A stretch of 64,000 nucleotides of DNA, taken from NCBI RefSeq assembly GCF_009832905.1, contig NZ_CP047135.1, forward strand, positions 40,001-104,000, read 5' to 3'. The position numbers and the translations under genes were made by a program. Shown piece by piece: positions 11,048 to 20,485 of the stretch (its first letter is position 1; the number at the start of each line of letters is the position of its first letter). The notes beneath the pieces are model-generated. The model was given only the letters and a program-made list of their open reading frames with translations, was not told the DNA's origin and did not search any database. The DNA comes from Stenotrophomonas sp. 364 (GTDB lineage Bacteria; Pseudomonadota; Gammaproteobacteria; Xanthomonadales; Xanthomonadaceae).

Positions 11048-12406
11048 ATGCATACCGCTTCCTCGCTTGCCCGCGTCACCGCCCTGGCCGTCGGCATCGC
11101 CGGTGCCCTGGCCGCTGGCCACGTCCACGCCGCCGCCTTCCAGCTGAAGGAAAACAGCGCCAAGGGTCTTGGCCGCGCCTTTGCCGGTTCGGGCAGCGCC
11201 CAGGGCGACGCTTCGATCATCGCCGTCAACCCGGCCGGCATGCGCCAGCTGGAAGGCATGCAGATCCAGGGTGACCTGAGCGCCATCAGCTTCTCGGCCG
11301 ATTTCAAGGGCAGCGGCCGCAACGCCGGCCCGACCGGTGCCGGCACCGGCACCCCGATCTCGGGCGGTGACGGCGGCGACGCCGGCATGATCGCCCCGGT
11401 CCCGGCCGCCTACTTCCACATGCCGATCGGCGAAAAGGCCCACTTCGGCGTCTCGCTGACCGCTCCGTTCGGCTTCAAGACCGAATACGACAGCGACTGG
11501 GTCGGCCGTTACAGCGGCATCAAGACCGACCTGAAGGCCATCGACCTGGGCTTCGCAGCTTCCTATGACGTCAACCCGTACGTGTCCTTCGGCGCGTCCG
11601 TGTTCGTCGAACACCTGACCATCGAGCTGACCAACGCCATCGACTACGGCGCCATCCTGGCCCAGTCGCGTGTGCCGAGCTTCGCGCCGGGCAGCGATGA
11701 CGGCACCCTGAAGGTCGAAGGCGACAACAACGCTGTCGGCTGGACCGTCGGCGGCCTGTTCAGCCCGGATGAGAACACCCACATCGGTATCAGCTACCGC
11801 TCGAAGGTGGAGCACAAGATCACCAACGGCGAAGCCACCTTCAACGGCGGTGATCGCGCCCGCGCCGTGCTGGCCCGCCCGACCGTGCGTCCGGGCTGGT
11901 TCGTGGACACCAGCGGTCGCGCCACGGTCACCATGCCGGCCTCGGCGACCTTCAGCGTCACCCACAACGTCAATGACCGCTGGACCGTCATGGGCGATGT
12001 GACCCGCACCGCGTGGTCGACCTCGTTCGACAAGGTGACCATCGACTACGCCTCCAACCAGGCCGACTCGAACCTCAACTTCGCCTACCGCGACACCACC
12101 TTCGTGTCGCTGGGCACGGACTTCAAGCTGAGCGACACCGTCACCCTGCGCGGCGGCGTGGCATACGACCAGACCCCGACCACCGACGCGCACCGTGACG
12201 TCCGCGTGCCGGACACCACCCGCAAGTGGCTGTCGCTGGGCGTGGGCTGGACCCCGTCGGCCAACATGGAATACAACTTCGGTTACACCCACCTGTTCAC
12301 CAAGGACCCGAACGTCAACGTGACCTCGGAAACCGGCAACAAGCTGGTGGGCAAGTACGATGTGGGCGGCGACGTGATTGCTGCGTCGTTCAACTACAAG
12401 TTCTGA
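11048..12406 (+). CDS. fadL: OmpP1/FadL/TodX family outer membrane protein
   Basis: 452 residues: a signal peptide ending GHVHA-A, then AAFQLKENSAKGLGRAFAG, the typical FadL N-terminal hatch segment with its GLGRA and NPAGM motifs. The remainder alternates short beta strands with turns and ends in aromatic FNYKF, as outer membrane barrels do. FadL proteins take up long-chain fatty acids and other hydrophobic molecules. A GGAGAGA ribosome site sits 8 bp before the ATG and an intrinsic terminator follows. The substrate could be a fatty acid or an aromatic compound. Confidence 0.9.
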   Translation: MHTASSLARVTALAVGIAGALAAGHVHAAAFQLKENSAKGLGRAFAGSGSAQGDASIIAVNPAGMRQLEGMQIQGDLSAISFSADFKGSGRNAGPTGAGTGTPISGGDGGDAGMIAPVPAAYFHMPIGEKAHFGVSLTAPFGFKTEYDSDWVGRYSGIKTDLKAIDLGFAASYDVNPYVSFGASVFVEHLTIELTNAIDYGAILAQSRVPSFAPGSDDGTLKVEGDNNAVGWTVGGLFSPDENTHIGISYRSKVEHKITNGEATFNGGDRARAVLARPTVRPGWFVDTSGRATVTMPASATFSVTHNVNDRWTVMGDVTRTAWSTSFDKVTIDYASNQADSNLNFAYRDTTFVSLGTDFKLSDTVTLRGGVAYDQTPTTDAHRDVRVPDTTRKWLSLGVGWTPSANMEYNFGYTHLFTKDPNVNVTSETGNKLVGKYDVGGDVIAASFNYKF

Positions 12407-12438
12407 TCGCCGTAGCAGTACGGCGTGTCTGACTGCAG

Positions 12439-12466
12439 AAAGCCCCGCGAAAGCGGGGCTTTTTGT
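12439..12466 (+). terminator. Terminator between the FadL and ThuA genes
   Basis: AAAGCCCCGC and GCGGGGCTTT arms with a GAAA loop, followed by TTTTG. It lies between convergent genes. The downstream T run makes it a good terminator for the porin gene. Confidence 0.9.
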
Positions 12467-12516
12467 TTGCCTGTCGCGCGGCGATCCGGTGCGGGACCGC
12501 ACGGGCGATCAGCGAC

Positions 12517-13248
12517 TCAACAGATCGTCGAGCGGCCGGCCGCGTAACGCAGTCCCTGCCGCAGCTGCGCCAGGAAATGCGGGTTGCGGTACACCGCTTC
12601 GTCATGGCCCAGGCCGGTGTACCAGCTGCGCCCGCCGCCGAAACGATGGCACCACGTGATGGGATGATCCGCGCCCATGCTGCCGCCGTCGTAGCGTCGC
12701 TCGTCCACGGTAGCCACCACCTGCACGCGCCCGCGCGGGTTGTCGCGGTAGTTGTAGAGCTCGTCGCGGATCGGCCATGGCGTGCCACGTGGGCGGCCAT
12801 CGCGCTCGGGTTGCACCTGCGTGTCCTGCAGGCCGGGTGGGTGCGCCTTGAACCACGCGCCCACCAATTGGCCGTACCACGGCCAGCCGTATTCGGTATC
12901 GGCGGCCGCATGCACGCCGACGAAGCCGCCACCGTTGCCGATGAAGCCCTCCAGCGCGGCCTGCTGGTTGGCGTCGAGCACGTCGCCGGTGGTGCTGGCG
13001 AATACCACCACGCGGTAGCGGGCGAGGTTGGCAGAGGTGAACGCCGCCGGGTCTTCGTTGTGGTCGGCGACCATGCGCTCGCCGGTGGCCAGCGTCTGCA
13101 GCGTGGCCACGGCCGTGGGGATGGAGTCGTGCCGGAACCCGGCGGTATGGGTGAACACCAGCAGCCGCTCGGGGGGCGCGTCGGTGGCGTGCGCGATGCC
13201 GAGCAGGAGCACGGGAAGCAGCAGTAGTGTCCGGAGGAGGGCGCGCAT
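12517..13248 (-). CDS. Exported ThuA-like domain protein
   Basis: 243 residues with a signal peptide (MRALLRTLLLLPVLLLGIAHA). The body opens LLVFTHTAGFRHDSI and contains GFVGVHAAADTE and HPITW-type blocks, characteristic of ThuA/DUF1080-neighbour proteins with a class I glutamine amidotransferase-like fold. The upstream frame extension overlaps a SMAG and is rejected; ATG 13248 begins the signal peptide. ThuA-like proteins are linked to sugar metabolism, but the reaction of this exported form is unknown. Confidence 0.85.
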   Translation of the reverse strand: MRALLRTLLLLPVLLLGIAHATDAPPERLLVFTHTAGFRHDSIPTAVATLQTLATGERMVADHNEDPAAFTSANLARYRVVVFASTTGDVLDANQQAALEGFIGNGGGFVGVHAAADTEYGWPWYGQLVGAWFKAHPPGLQDTQVQPERDGRPRGTPWPIRDELYNYRDNPRGRVQVVATVDERRYDGGSMGADHPITWCHRFGGGRSWYTGLGHDEAVYRNPHFLAQLRQGLRYAAGRSTIC

Positions 13249-13293
13249 GGGCGGATGATGGCACAGCCGCACGGCACCGGCGGAATGGTGTGC

Positions 13294-13316
13294 AGCCGCC
13301 CATGGGGTGGCTCTAC
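13294..13316 (-). repeat. SMAG-type palindrome (CCATGG-centre subtype)
   Basis: A 23-nt element ending CTAC on the plus strand with an AGCC...GGCT stem around CCCATGGGG. It shares its centre with the element at 44947-44969 and differs from the CGACCGTTGGTCG subtype. It lies in the gap upstream of the ThuA gene. Confidence 0.75.
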
Positions 13317-13331
13317 CCGCGGGGGGCACGC

Positions 13332-13363
13332 AAAAAAAAGCCCCGCGTTTGCGGGGCTTTTTC
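13332..13363 (-). terminator. Terminator of putA
   Basis: A GCCCCGC/GCGGGGC hairpin flanked by A8 on one side and T5 on the other, so it can work in both directions. On the minus strand it ends in eight T and lies 21 bp past the putA stop. Confidence 0.9.
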
Positions 13364-13383
13364 GTGCTGCCTTGCGCTGTGGA

Positions 13384-16300
13384 TCAGTCGCCCAGGGTCA
13401 GCAGCGAGGCGTTGCCACCGGCCGCCGTGGTGTTCACGGTGACCGTCTTTTCAGTGGCAAAGCGCAGCAGGTAGTGCGGGCCGCCGGCCTTGGGGCCGGT
13501 GCCGGACAGGCCCTGGCCGCCGAACGGCTGCACGCCGACCACCGCGCCGATCTGGTTGCGGTTGACGTACACGTTGCCCACGTTGATGCGCGAGGAAATG
13601 CGGTCCACGGTCTCATCGATGCGCGAATGCACGCCCAGGGTCAGGCCGTAGCCGGTGGCGTTGATCTGGTCGATCACCGCATCCAGCTGGTCGCCCTTCC
13701 AGCGGATCACGTGCAGCACCGGCCCGAAGATTTCCTTGTGCAGCTGGTCCAGGTTCTTCAGCTCGTAAGCACGCGGCGCAAAGAAGGTGCCGTGTGCCGC
13801 TTCTTCGCTCAGCGAGGCGGCGGCGATCAGGCGCGCTTCCTTCTCCATGCGCACGGCATGGTCCTTGAGGATCTGCAGGGCATCGGCATCGATCACCGGG
13901 CCGACGTCCGTGGAGAGCAGGCCCGGGTCACCGACCTTCAGTTCGGCCATCGCACCGGACAGCATGGTCATCACCTTGTCGGCGATGTCGTCCTGCACGA
14001 ACAGCACGCGCGCGGCCGAGCAACGCTGGCCGGCCGAGGTGAAGGCCGACCCGATGGCATCCTTGACCAGCTGTTCCGGCAGCGCCGAGGAGTCGGCGAT
14101 GAAGGCGTTCTGGCCGCCGGTTTCGGCGATCAGCACGCCGATGGCGGCATCGCGTGCGGCCATCGCGCGGTTGATCGCACGGGCGGTGTCGGTGGAGCCG
14201 GTGAAGGCCACGCCGGCCACGCGCGGGTCGGCGGTGAGCGCGGCACCGACGGTGGCGCCGTCGCCCGGCAGGAACTGCACCACGCCCTCGGGCACGCCGG
14301 CGTCGAGCAGCAGCTTCACCGCGTAATAGCCGATCAGGTTGGTCTGTTCGGCCGGCTTGGCGATCACACTGTTGCCGGCGGCAAGCGCGGCGGCCACCTG
14401 GCCCAGGAAGATCGCCAGCGGGAAGTTCCACGGGCTGATGCAGACGAACACACCGCGACCATGCAGCTGCAGTTCGTTGGATTCACCGGTGGGGCTGGGC
14501 AGCTTTTCGGCGTGGCCGAACTGCTCGCGCGCCTGCTTGGCGTAATAGCGCAGGAAGTCGACCGCTTCGCGCACTTCGGCGATGCCATCGGGCAGGCTCT
14601 TGCCGGCTTCCTTGACGCACAGCGCCATGAACTCCGGCATGCGCGCTTCCAACTGGTCGGCGGCGTGTTCCAGGATCGCCGCGCGGCTGGCGGCGGGGGT
14701 GCGGTTCCAGGCCGGCTGCGCGGCCACGGCATTGGCCAGCGCCTTTTCGACGGTGGCGCTGTCGGCTGGCTGCCACTGGCCCACCACCTGGCGCGTATCG
14801 GCCGGGTTGGTCACGTTCAACAGCGCGCCGGCCGGGGTGGCACCGGGCACCAGCGGCGCGGCCTTCCACGGCTTCACGGCCGCATTGAGCTGCTCGGCCA
14901 GGGCGCGCAGGTCGTTGTCGTTGGCAAGATTGACGCCCATGGAATTGGTCCTGTCATGGTTCTGGCTGCGCAGCAGGTCGACCGGCAGCGGGATTTTCGG
15001 GTGGGGAATGGACGCGAACGAGGACACCGCCTCGACCGGATCGCGGATCAGGTCGTCGATGGCCACCGCGTCGTCGGTGATGCGGTTGACGAAGCTGGAG
15101 TTGGCGCCGTTTTCCAGCAGGCGGCGCACCAGGTACGGCAGCAGGTCTTCGTGCGAACCGACCGGTGCGTACACGCGGCACGGCACGTTCAACCGATTGG
15201 CCGGGACCACTTCGGCATACAGGTCATCGCCCATGCCGTGCAGCTTCTGGTGCTCGTACTGGCCGCCCTTGGCGATCGCCTTCACCGCGGCAATGGTGTG
15301 CGCGTTGTGGGTGGCGAACATGGGGTACAGCGCATCGGCATGCGAGAACAGCCGCTTGGTGCACGCCAGGTAGGACACGTCGGTGTTCTGCTTGCGGGTG
15401 AACACCGGGTAGGCCGGCAGGCCGTCGATCTGCGCGCGCTTGATCTCCGCGTCCCAGTACGCGCCCTTGACCAGGCGCACCTGCAACCGGCGACCGATGC
15501 GACGGGCCAGGTCGGCCAGGTAGTCGATCGTGTACGGGGTGCGCTTCTGGTAGGCCTGCACGACCACGCCGAAGCCTTCCCAGCCGCTCAGCGAGGCATC
15601 GCTGACCACCGCCTCGATGATGTCCAGCGACAGCTCCAGGCGGTCGGTTTCCTCGGCGTCCACGGTGCAGCCGATGCCGTAGGACTTGGCCAGCTGCGCC
15701 AGTTCCAGCACGCCCGGGACCAGGTCGGCCATTACGCGGGCGCGCTTGGCATGCTCGTAGCGCGGGTACAGCGCCGACAGCTTGATCGAGATGCCCGGCG
15801 CCGCGTTGACGTCACCGTCCGGGCGACCGCCGCGGGCCTTGTGGTCGCCACCGATGGAGTGGATCGCGCGGCGATAGTCTTCCAGGTAACGCTTGGCATC
15901 CTTCATGGTCAGCGCGCCTTCGCCGAGCATGTCGAACGAATAGCGGTAGTTGGCGTTGTCGCCCTTGTGCGAGCGCGACAGCGCCTCGTCGATGGTGCGG
16001 CCCATGACGAACTGGTGGCCCATGATCTTCATCGCCTGGCGCACGGCCAGGCGGATCACCGGCTCACCCACGCGGCCGATCAGGCGCGCGAACGCGCCCG
16101 GCACGTCGGCGCGGGTGGCGTCGTTGATCTGCACCAGGCGGCCGGTCAGCATCAGGCCCCAGGTGGAGGCGTTGACCAGCACCGAGTCGCTGCCGCCCAT
16201 GTGCTTCTTCCAGTCGGCATCGCCGAGCTTGTCGCGGATCAGCTTGTCGGCGGTGTCCTGGTCGGGAATGCGCAGCAGTGCTTCGGCCACGCACATCAGC

Positions 16301-16608
16301 AGCACGCCTTCCTCGCTGCCCAGGTCGTACTGGCGCATGAAGGCTTCGATCGCGCCCTGGTCCTGTGCACGCACGCGCACGCGCTTGACCAGGTCGGCGG
16401 CGGTGGCCTGCACCTGCGCCTGTTCGTCGGCCGGCAGGCGCGCCTGCGCCAGCAGCTCGCGCACATGGCTGGCCTCGTCCTTCATCCAGGCATCGGTGAT
16501 GGCCTGGCGGAACGCAGCGGGAGGCGTCGGCAGCTCGGGCGAGAGCAGCGGCGGGCGGGGCGCGCCGGCCGGGGCCGGGGCAGGAATCGATGCAGAAGGT
16601 GCGGTCAT
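13384..16608 (-). CDS. putA: Bifunctional proline dehydrogenase / glutamate-semialdehyde dehydrogenase
   Basis: 1074 residues. It oxidises proline to pyrroline-5-carboxylate with FAD, then to glutamate with NAD. The N-terminal half is the proline dehydrogenase barrel (KGAYWDAEIKRAQ, SIKLSALYPRYE). The C-terminal half is an aldehyde dehydrogenase with AETGGQNAFI and the nucleophile Cys863 in SAGQRCSAARVLF. E. coli PutA (1320 residues) starts with a ribbon-helix-helix DNA-binding domain; here the protein begins with an Ala/Pro stretch and goes straight into the linker helices, and it also lacks the long C-terminal extension. It should therefore be a pure enzyme, not a repressor of its own gene. 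Confidence 0.96.
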   Translation of the reverse strand: MTAPSASIPAPAPAGAPRPPLLSPELPTPPAAFRQAITDAWMKDEASHVRELLAQARLPADEQAQVQATAADLVKRVRVRAQDQGAIEAFMRQYDLGSEEGVLLMCVAEALLRIPDQDTADKLIRDKLGDADWKKHMGGSDSVLVNASTWGLMLTGRLVQINDATRADVPGAFARLIGRVGEPVIRLAVRQAMKIMGHQFVMGRTIDEALSRSHKGDNANYRYSFDMLGEGALTMKDAKRYLEDYRRAIHSIGGDHKARGGRPDGDVNAAPGISIKLSALYPRYEHAKRARVMADLVPGVLELAQLAKSYGIGCTVDAEETDRLELSLDIIEAVVSDASLSGWEGFGVVVQAYQKRTPYTIDYLADLARRIGRRLQVRLVKGAYWDAEIKRAQIDGLPAYPVFTRKQNTDVSYLACTKRLFSHADALYPMFATHNAHTIAAVKAIAKGGQYEHQKLHGMGDDLYAEVVPANRLNVPCRVYAPVGSHEDLLPYLVRRLLENGANSSFVNRITDDAVAIDDLIRDPVEAVSSFASIPHPKIPLPVDLLRSQNHDRTNSMGVNLANDNDLRALAEQLNAAVKPWKAAPLVPGATPAGALLNVTNPADTRQVVGQWQPADSATVEKALANAVAAQPAWNRTPAASRAAILEHAADQLEARMPEFMALCVKEAGKSLPDGIAEVREAVDFLRYYAKQAREQFGHAEKLPSPTGESNELQLHGRGVFVCISPWNFPLAIFLGQVAAALAAGNSVIAKPAEQTNLIGYYAVKLLLDAGVPEGVVQFLPGDGATVGAALTADPRVAGVAFTGSTDTARAINRAMAARDAAIGVLIAETGGQNAFIADSSALPEQLVKDAIGSAFTSAGQRCSAARVLFVQDDIADKVMTMLSGAMAELKVGDPGLLSTDVGPVIDADALQILKDHAVRMEKEARLIAAASLSEEAAHGTFFAPRAYELKNLDQLHKEIFGPVLHVIRWKGDQLDAVIDQINATGYGLTLGVHSRIDETVDRISSRINVGNVYVNRNQIGAVVGVQPFGGQGLSGTGPKAGGPHYLLRFATEKTVTVNTTAAGGNASLLTLGD

Positions 16609-17114
16609 GCCGGTTGGCTCGTGGAGAACTTGACCATTTTAATCGTTTTTTTGAGCTGGGAAGCACTTTCACGGCGTCGCCTGATTGCAGCAATAGCCTT
16701 TCATACAAAGGGATTCGGCGGGATCGGGCTGTGTTGTGGAAAGTATGCTGAATTCGTCAAAACTCCCGCCGGACGTCATGCTGTGTTGCACCATTCCCGA
16801 AAATGTGAATGGACCCTTGCTACTGTCGCGAGTGCAGGGCTACCATCGAGACGTTTCCCGCAGCAGGAATTGCGTCCCCCACAGGCGCTCCATGCCCCCG
16901 CTGTTCGTCCTGCTGTTTGCTGTGTTGAAGGTCCCGGAGCGCGAGGTCATCCCCGCCGCCGGGTAGTTGCCGGACTGCGTCGCCAGCCTGAATGGGCATG
17001 GTGCCGCGCCGGTGGCGAGAAGGACCGCTCGGGGCCGGACCAACGGCCCGGAAAACCAGAAGGCTTGCTCGCGGCCCGCAATGGCTGCAACCGACGACGC
17101 TAAGGGTCTAGGCA
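16609..17114. other. Divergent intergenic region between putA and coxB
   Basis: About 500 bp with no convincing gene. Next to putA an AT-rich patch (ATTTTAATCGTTTTTTT, near 16635) probably carries its promoter. Toward coxB, TTGCTA (16817-16822) and TACCAT (16841-16846) with an 18-bp spacer are a possible promoter that would give a long leader of about 265 nt. Open frames across the region have no coding character. Confidence 0.45.
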
Positions 17115-18056
17115 ATGAAGCAACGCAGAAAGTGGGGCAGGACGTTCGCAACAGCAACAATGAGCGGGGCAGCACTGCTGGCGCCCGCAATGGCGTGGGC
17201 CCAGGCGGCCGACCCGAAACCGTGGCAGTTGAACATGGGCAAGGGGGTTACCCAGAGCGCGCGGTTGGCGTGGGAATCCAACCTGTTCTCGCTGTGGGTG
17301 TGCACCGTGATCGGCGTGATCGTGTTCGGCGCGATGTTCTACGCCATGTTCAAGTTCCGCAAATCCAAGGGCGCGGTTGCCGCCACCTTCAGCCACAACA
17401 CCAAGGCCGAGGTCATCTGGACGGTGATTCCGGTGATCATCCTGGTGGTGATGGCATGGCCGGCCACGGCCAACCTGATCAAGTTCTACGACACCCGTGA
17501 TTCGGAAATGACCGTGAAGGTCACCGGTTACCAGTGGATGTGGAAGTACGAGTACCTGGGTGAGGATGTCACCTTCACCAGCCGCCTGGACCGCGAGTCC
17601 GACCGCGTGCGGCAGAGCGGCACGGTGCCCACGCTGGCATCGCACCCGCACTACCTGCTGGAAGTGGACAACCGGCTGGTGCTGCCGGTGGATACCAAGG
17701 TGCGCTTTGTGATCACCTCCGACGATGTCATCCACGCCTGGTGGGTGCCGGCGCTGGGCTGGAAGCAGGACGCCATTCCCGGCTTCATCAACGAGGCCTG
17801 GACCAACATCGAAAAGCCCGGCGTGTACCGCGGCCAGTGCGCCGAGCTGTGCGGCAAGGACCATGGCTTCATGCCCATCGTGGTGGAAGCGGTGTCCAAG
17901 GAGGACTTCCAGAAGTGGCTGGCCTCGCGCAAGCCCGCCCCGGCACCTGCACCGGCAGCAACACCCGCAGCACCGGCGCCTGCCGATGCCGCGCCTGCCG
18001 CCGCTCCGGACGCCACGCCGCCGCCGGCACCGGCTGCAGCAGGCAGCAACGCCTGA
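17115..18056 (+). CDS. coxB: Cytochrome c oxidase subunit II
   Basis: 313 residues. A signal peptide (ending AMAWA-Q) is followed by two membrane helices (about 55-80 and 95-115) and a periplasmic cupredoxin domain. The binuclear CuA site is intact: His207 in HAWWVPALG, then C242, C246, H250 and M253 in CAELCGKDHGFM. The aromatic electron-entry patch is GYQWMWKYEY. The last 45 residues are an Ala/Pro tail of no known role. It receives electrons from cytochrome c and passes them to subunit I. First gene of the aa3 oxidase cluster, 64 bp before ctaD. Confidence 0.97.
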   Translation: MKQRRKWGRTFATATMSGAALLAPAMAWAQAADPKPWQLNMGKGVTQSARLAWESNLFSLWVCTVIGVIVFGAMFYAMFKFRKSKGAVAATFSHNTKAEVIWTVIPVIILVVMAWPATANLIKFYDTRDSEMTVKVTGYQWMWKYEYLGEDVTFTSRLDRESDRVRQSGTVPTLASHPHYLLEVDNRLVLPVDTKVRFVITSDDVIHAWWVPALGWKQDAIPGFINEAWTNIEKPGVYRGQCAELCGKDHGFMPIVVEAVSKEDFQKWLASRKPAPAPAPAATPAAPAPADAAPAAAPDATPPPAPAAAGSNA

Positions 18057-18120
18057 AATCGAGCCGCGCCTGCCACCCGGCAGGCGTGGGTACCACCGGA
18101 TCCAGTGAGGTGTAGTTGCG

Positions 18121-19731
18121 ATGGCGCATTCCGCAGTTGACCACGATGGGCACCACGGGCATCAGCAGAGCTTCGTGGAGCGTTGGTTGTTCTCGACCAA
18201 CCACAAGGACATCGGCACGCTCTACCTGCTTTTCAGCTTCATCATGTTCATCATCGGCGCGGCCATGAGCGTGGTCATCCGCGCCGAGCTGATGCAACCG
18301 GGCCTGCAGTTCGTCAAGCCCGAGTTCTTCAACCAGATGACCACCGTGCATGCGCTGGTGATGATCTTCGGCGGCGTGATGCCGGCTTTCGTCGGCCTGG
18401 CCAACTGGATGATCCCGCTGCAGATCGGCGCGCCGGACATGGCGCTGCCGCGCATGAACAACTGGTCGTTCTGGCTGCTGCCGGTAGCCTTCAGCCTGCT
18501 GCTGGTCACCCTGTTCCTGCCCGGTGGCGCGCCGGCCGGTGGCTGGACGCTGTACCCGCCGCTGTCGCTGCAGGGTGGCTACAACGTGGCCTTCAGCGTG
18601 TTCGCCATCCACGTGGCCGGCATCAGTTCGATCATGGGCGCGATCAACATCATCGCCACCGTGCTCAACATGCGCGCGCCCGGCATCGACCTGCTGAAAA
18701 TGCCGATCTTCTGCTGGGCCTGGCTGATCACCGCCTTCCTGCTGATCGCGGTGATGCCGGTGCTGGCCGGTGCGGTGACCATGCTGCTCACCGACAAGTT
18801 CTTCGGCACCAGCTTCTTCAACGCGGCCGGCGGCGGCGACCCGGTGATGTTCCAGCACATCTTCTGGTTCTTCGGGCACCCGGAGGTGTACATCATGATC
18901 CTGCCGGCGTTCGGCGTGGTCAGCGAGATCATCCCCACCTTCAGCCGCAAGCCGCTGTTCGGCTACCAGGCCATGGTCTACGCGGTGGCGGCGATTGCCT
19001 TCCTGTCGTTCATCGTCTGGGCCCACCACATGTTCACCGTGGGCATGCCGCTGGGCGGCGAAATCTACTTCATGTTCGCCACCATGCTGATCTCCATCCC
19101 GACCGGGGTGAAGGTGTTCAACTGGGTGAGCACCATGTGGCGCGGTTCGCTCACCTTTGAAGCCCCGATGCTGTGGGCGGTGGCGTTCGTGATCCTGTTC
19201 ACCATCGGCGGTTTCTCCGGACTGATGCTGGCCATCGTGGTTGCCGACTTCCAGTACCACGACACCTACTTCGTGGTGGCGCACTTCCACTACGTGCTGG
19301 TCACCGGCGCGGTGTTCGCGCTGATCGCCGCGGTGTACTACTGGTGGCCGAAGTGGACCGGGCGGATGTACAGCGAGAAGTGGGCCAAGTTCCACTTCTG
19401 GTGGTCCATCGTGTTCGTGAACCTGCTGTTCTTCCCGCAGCACTTCCTGGGCCTGGCCGGCATGCCGCGCCGCATCCCCGATTACAGCGTGGCGTTCGCC
19501 GACTGGAACCTGATCAGCTCGATCGGTGCGTTCGGCATGTTCGCCACGCCCTTCATGATGGCCGCGATCCTGCTGCACTCGCTGCGTCACGGCGAAAAGG
19601 CCACCGACCGGGTCTGGGAAGGCGCGCGCGGGCTGGAATGGACGCTGCCCTCGCCGGCACCGGCGCACACCTTCACCACGCCGCCGGTGATCCGCCCGGG
19701 CGACCTGGCCCATGACGACATCACCCACTGA
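18121..19731 (+). CDS. ctaD: Cytochrome c oxidase subunit I (aa3-type)
   Basis: 536 residues with twelve predicted membrane helices. Heme and copper ligands are all visible: His in TVHALVMIFGG (heme a), HPEVYIMILPAFG (CuB His with its cross-linked Tyr), the HH pair in VWAHHMFTVG, and YFVVAHFHYVLVTG carrying the heme a3 and heme a histidines. It reduces O2 to water and pumps protons across the inner membrane. It is followed after 7 bp by the small assembly gene. Confidence 0.98.
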   Translation: MAHSAVDHDGHHGHQQSFVERWLFSTNHKDIGTLYLLFSFIMFIIGAAMSVVIRAELMQPGLQFVKPEFFNQMTTVHALVMIFGGVMPAFVGLANWMIPLQIGAPDMALPRMNNWSFWLLPVAFSLLLVTLFLPGGAPAGGWTLYPPLSLQGGYNVAFSVFAIHVAGISSIMGAINIIATVLNMRAPGIDLLKMPIFCWAWLITAFLLIAVMPVLAGAVTMLLTDKFFGTSFFNAAGGGDPVMFQHIFWFFGHPEVYIMILPAFGVVSEIIPTFSRKPLFGYQAMVYAVAAIAFLSFIVWAHHMFTVGMPLGGEIYFMFATMLISIPTGVKVFNWVSTMWRGSLTFEAPMLWAVAFVILFTIGGFSGLMLAIVVADFQYHDTYFVVAHFHYVLVTGAVFALIAAVYYWWPKWTGRMYSEKWAKFHFWWSIVFVNLLFFPQHFLGLAGMPRRIPDYSVAFADWNLISSIGAFGMFATPFMMAAILLHSLRHGEKATDRVWEGARGLEWTLPSPAPAHTFTTPPVIRPGDLAHDDITH

Positions 19732-19738
19732 GGCGACC

Positions 19739-19873
19739 ATGGCGAATGCTCCCAACAACGTGGACATGCAGGCCCTGCAGCGCCGCCGCGCCCACCGCAC
19801 TGCCTGGAAGATCGGGCTGGTGGCGGTGGCGGTGTACGTCGGTTTCATCCTGACCGGAGTGATCGGGCGATGA
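19739..19873 (+). CDS. Small cytochrome oxidase assembly protein
   Basis: A 44-codon gene between ctaD and ctaG. The product starts [19 protein letters not shown] and continues into one hydrophobic helix ([19 protein letters not shown]). The start lies 7 bp after ctaD stops, and its stop overlaps the ctaG start in an ATGA, so translation is likely coupled. A small one-helix protein in this position is recognised in proteobacterial oxidase clusters as a small assembly protein. Length, topology and position all fit; the exact role (perhaps holding Cox11 or copper delivery at the membrane) is inferred. Confidence 0.82.
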   Translation: MANAPNNVDMQALQRRRAHRTAWKIGLVAVAVYVGFILTGVIGR

Positions 19874-20463
19874 GCGACACCGGCCCGGCCGTTCCCGCAC
19901 GCACGGCGGGCCTGCCCCGCCTGATCGGGGTGGCGTTGGCCGTGTTCGTGCTGACCTTCTCGCTGGTGCCGCTGTACCGCATTGCCTGCGAGAAGGTGTT
20001 CGGCGTGCGCCTGGAACGTGGCCCCGGCGCGGCGGCGGCGGGCGTCACCACGCCGGGCAAGCGCACCGTGCGGGTGGAGTTCGATGGCGGGGTCAATTCC
20101 AAGCTGCCGTGGGCGTTCCATCCCGAACAGCTGACCATGGACGTGGTGCCCGGCGAGCTCAACGAAGCGCTGTATTACGCACGCAACGACAGCGACCGCG
20201 CGCTGGTGGGCAGCGCGGTGCCGTCGGTGGCACCGGCCAAGGCGTCGGGTTACTTCAGCAAGACCGAGTGCTTCTGCTTCACCGCGCAGACCCTGCAGGC
20301 CGGCGAAAAGCGCGACATGCCGGTGCGCTTCATCGTCGACCCGGACCTGCCGGCCAACATCAAGACCATCACCCTGTCCTACACCTTCTACAAGAACGAC
20401 GCGTTGTCGGCGCAGCTGCCTGCCGCCGTGGCGGCAACAGCCAACGCACACGCTGCTCCCTAG
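19870..20463 (+). CDS. ctaG: Cytochrome c oxidase copper chaperone, CtaG/Cox11 family
   Basis: 197 residues. One N-terminal membrane helix (about 15-38) anchors a periplasmic immunoglobulin-like domain. The copper-binding motif [12 protein letters not shown] is intact, including the CFCF cysteines, as is the downstream [11 protein letters not shown] block. Cox11 delivers copper to the CuB site of subunit I. It is translationally coupled to the small gene upstream. Confidence 0.96.
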   Translation: MSDTGPAVPARTAGLPRLIGVALAVFVLTFSLVPLYRIACEKVFGVRLERGPGAAAAGVTTPGKRTVRVEFDGGVNSKLPWAFHPEQLTMDVVPGELNEALYYARNDSDRALVGSAVPSVAPAKASGYFSKTECFCFTAQTLQAGEKRDMPVRFIVDPDLPANIKTITLSYTFYKNDALSAQLPAAVAATANAHAAP

Positions 20464-20485
20464 ATACGCACCGGACCCCAAGACC

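Noticed and set aside
16736..16966. A 76-codon frame in the putA-coxB gap
   Set aside because: No ribosome site, no conserved block, and composition like random GC-rich DNA.
13255..17103. A 1282-codon open frame antisense to putA
   Set aside because: It mirrors the reading frame of putA, has His/Gly/Arg-rich shadow composition, no domain and no start signals. Long antisense frames are expected in GC-rich genes.
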